Shown: one piece after another, positions 6,801 through 7,065 of the stretch
How the letters are laid out: every line of letters starts with the position of its first letter
Numbering within the stretch: position 1 is the first letter of the stretch
Source: an uncultured Lysobacterales bacterium
GTDB taxonomy: Bacteria > Pseudomonadota > Gammaproteobacteria > Xanthomonadales > SZUA-36
Length of the DNA: 7,065 nt
Assembly (NCBI GenBank): GCA_937995275.1
Contig: CALKKN010000063.1
Location: forward strand, 1-7,065
Direction of reading: 5' to 3'
Position numbers and translations under genes: made by a program
Notes under the pieces: model-generated
The model's database searches: none
Told to the model about the DNA's origin: nothing
Seen by the model: the letters and a program-made list of their open reading frames with translations, nothing else

Positions 6801-6804
6801 GGGT

Positions 6805-7065
6805 TCAGGTGATGGTGAAACTTTCACCGCAACCGCACTCATCGGTGACGTTCGGGTTGTTGAACAGGAAGGTCGAGCCAAGCCCCTCGGAGACGAAATC
6901 GACTGTCGATCCGTCCAGAAAAGAAAGGCTGTCCTGGTCGACGACGACCTTCACGTCATCCTGTTCGAAGACGATATCTTGCGTGTCGACGTCTTTGGCC
7001 AGCTCGACCACGTACGCCCAGCCGGAACAGCCGGTTTTCCGCACGCCCAGCCGCAGCCCCACCCC
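6805..7065 (-). CDS. iscA: A-type iron-sulfur cluster carrier, IscA/HesB family (5' truncated by window edge)
   Basis: The visible 86 residues run to the TGA at 6807-6805 and match the C-terminal four-fifths of E. coli IscA (107 residues): [20 protein letters not shown] at the start, then KVVVD and [27 protein letters not shown] and a short tail. The three conserved cysteines that hold iron or a 2Fe-2S cluster are present (GCSG and CGCG). The coding frame is open to the last base of the window, so a GTG at 7062-7060 is an internal Val codon and not the start; about 20 N-terminal residues lie outside. These proteins carry Fe-S clusters from IscU or SufBCD to apoproteins. The sequence looks more like IscA than ErpA (which has GGGCSGF), but the next gene is rpsF and not hscB, so it is not in an E. 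coli-style isc operon; the last gene of a suf cluster is an alternative. Confidence 0.85.
   Translation of the reverse strand, partial: GVGLRLGVRKTGCSGWAYVVELAKDVDTQDIVFEQDDVKVVVDQDSLSFLDGSTVDFVSEGLGSTFLFNNPNVTDECGCGESFTIT

Noticed and set aside
7060..7062. GTG as the start codon of the iron-sulfur carrier gene.
   Set aside because: The frame stays open to the window edge, and alignment to IscA places this Val inside the protein about 20 residues from the true start.

Overview
The window is a GC-rich chromosomal segment from a gammaproteobacterium. Ribosomal proteins S6 and S18, DnaB, RadA and PspF all resemble the Escherichia coli proteins along their length. The base composition and gene order are not enterobacterial, so a high-GC lineage such as the Chromatiales or a Xanthomonadales-like group is plausible. 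Genus cannot be told from this sequence. No mobile element, CRISPR array, tRNA or rRNA was found, and almost all of the DNA is accounted for by nine protein genes.

Layout, left to right. The 3' end of a CorB/YfjD-type CBS-domain membrane protein gene (+) enters from the left edge. Its end overlaps, tail to tail, an acyltransferase-3 family membrane protein gene (-). Upstream of that gene on the same strand lies radA (-), which appears to start at TTG. A 119-bp divergent intergenic region separates radA from pspF (+), the sigma-54 enhancer-binding protein of the phage-shock response. pspF runs tail to tail into dnaB (-) with 5 bp between the stop codons. The right part is a compact minus-strand operon, transcribed rpsF (S6), rpsR (S18), rplI (L9), dnaB (replicative helicase). 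Its leader carries an extended -10 promoter and a hairpin that fits the known S6:S18-binding autoregulatory motif. At the right edge is the 3' part of an A-type iron-sulfur carrier gene (IscA-like, -), whose stop codon lies just before the rpsF promoter.

How the genes relate. rpsF-rpsR-rplI-dnaB is a classic ribosome/replication operon, probably controlled by S6:S18 binding to the leader. radA (recombination branch migration) is often near dnaB in gammaproteobacteria, but here an inverted pspF without its usual pspABC partners sits between them. PspF keeps the tryptophan loop used for control by PspA, so a psp operon is expected elsewhere in the genome. Points worth a second look are the S6:S18 leader hairpin, the roughly 70-residue acidic low-complexity tail on S6, the isolated pspF with a GSFTGA loop, the TTG start of radA, and the two very tight convergent gene ends. 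I see no strong case for a wholly new system in this window.
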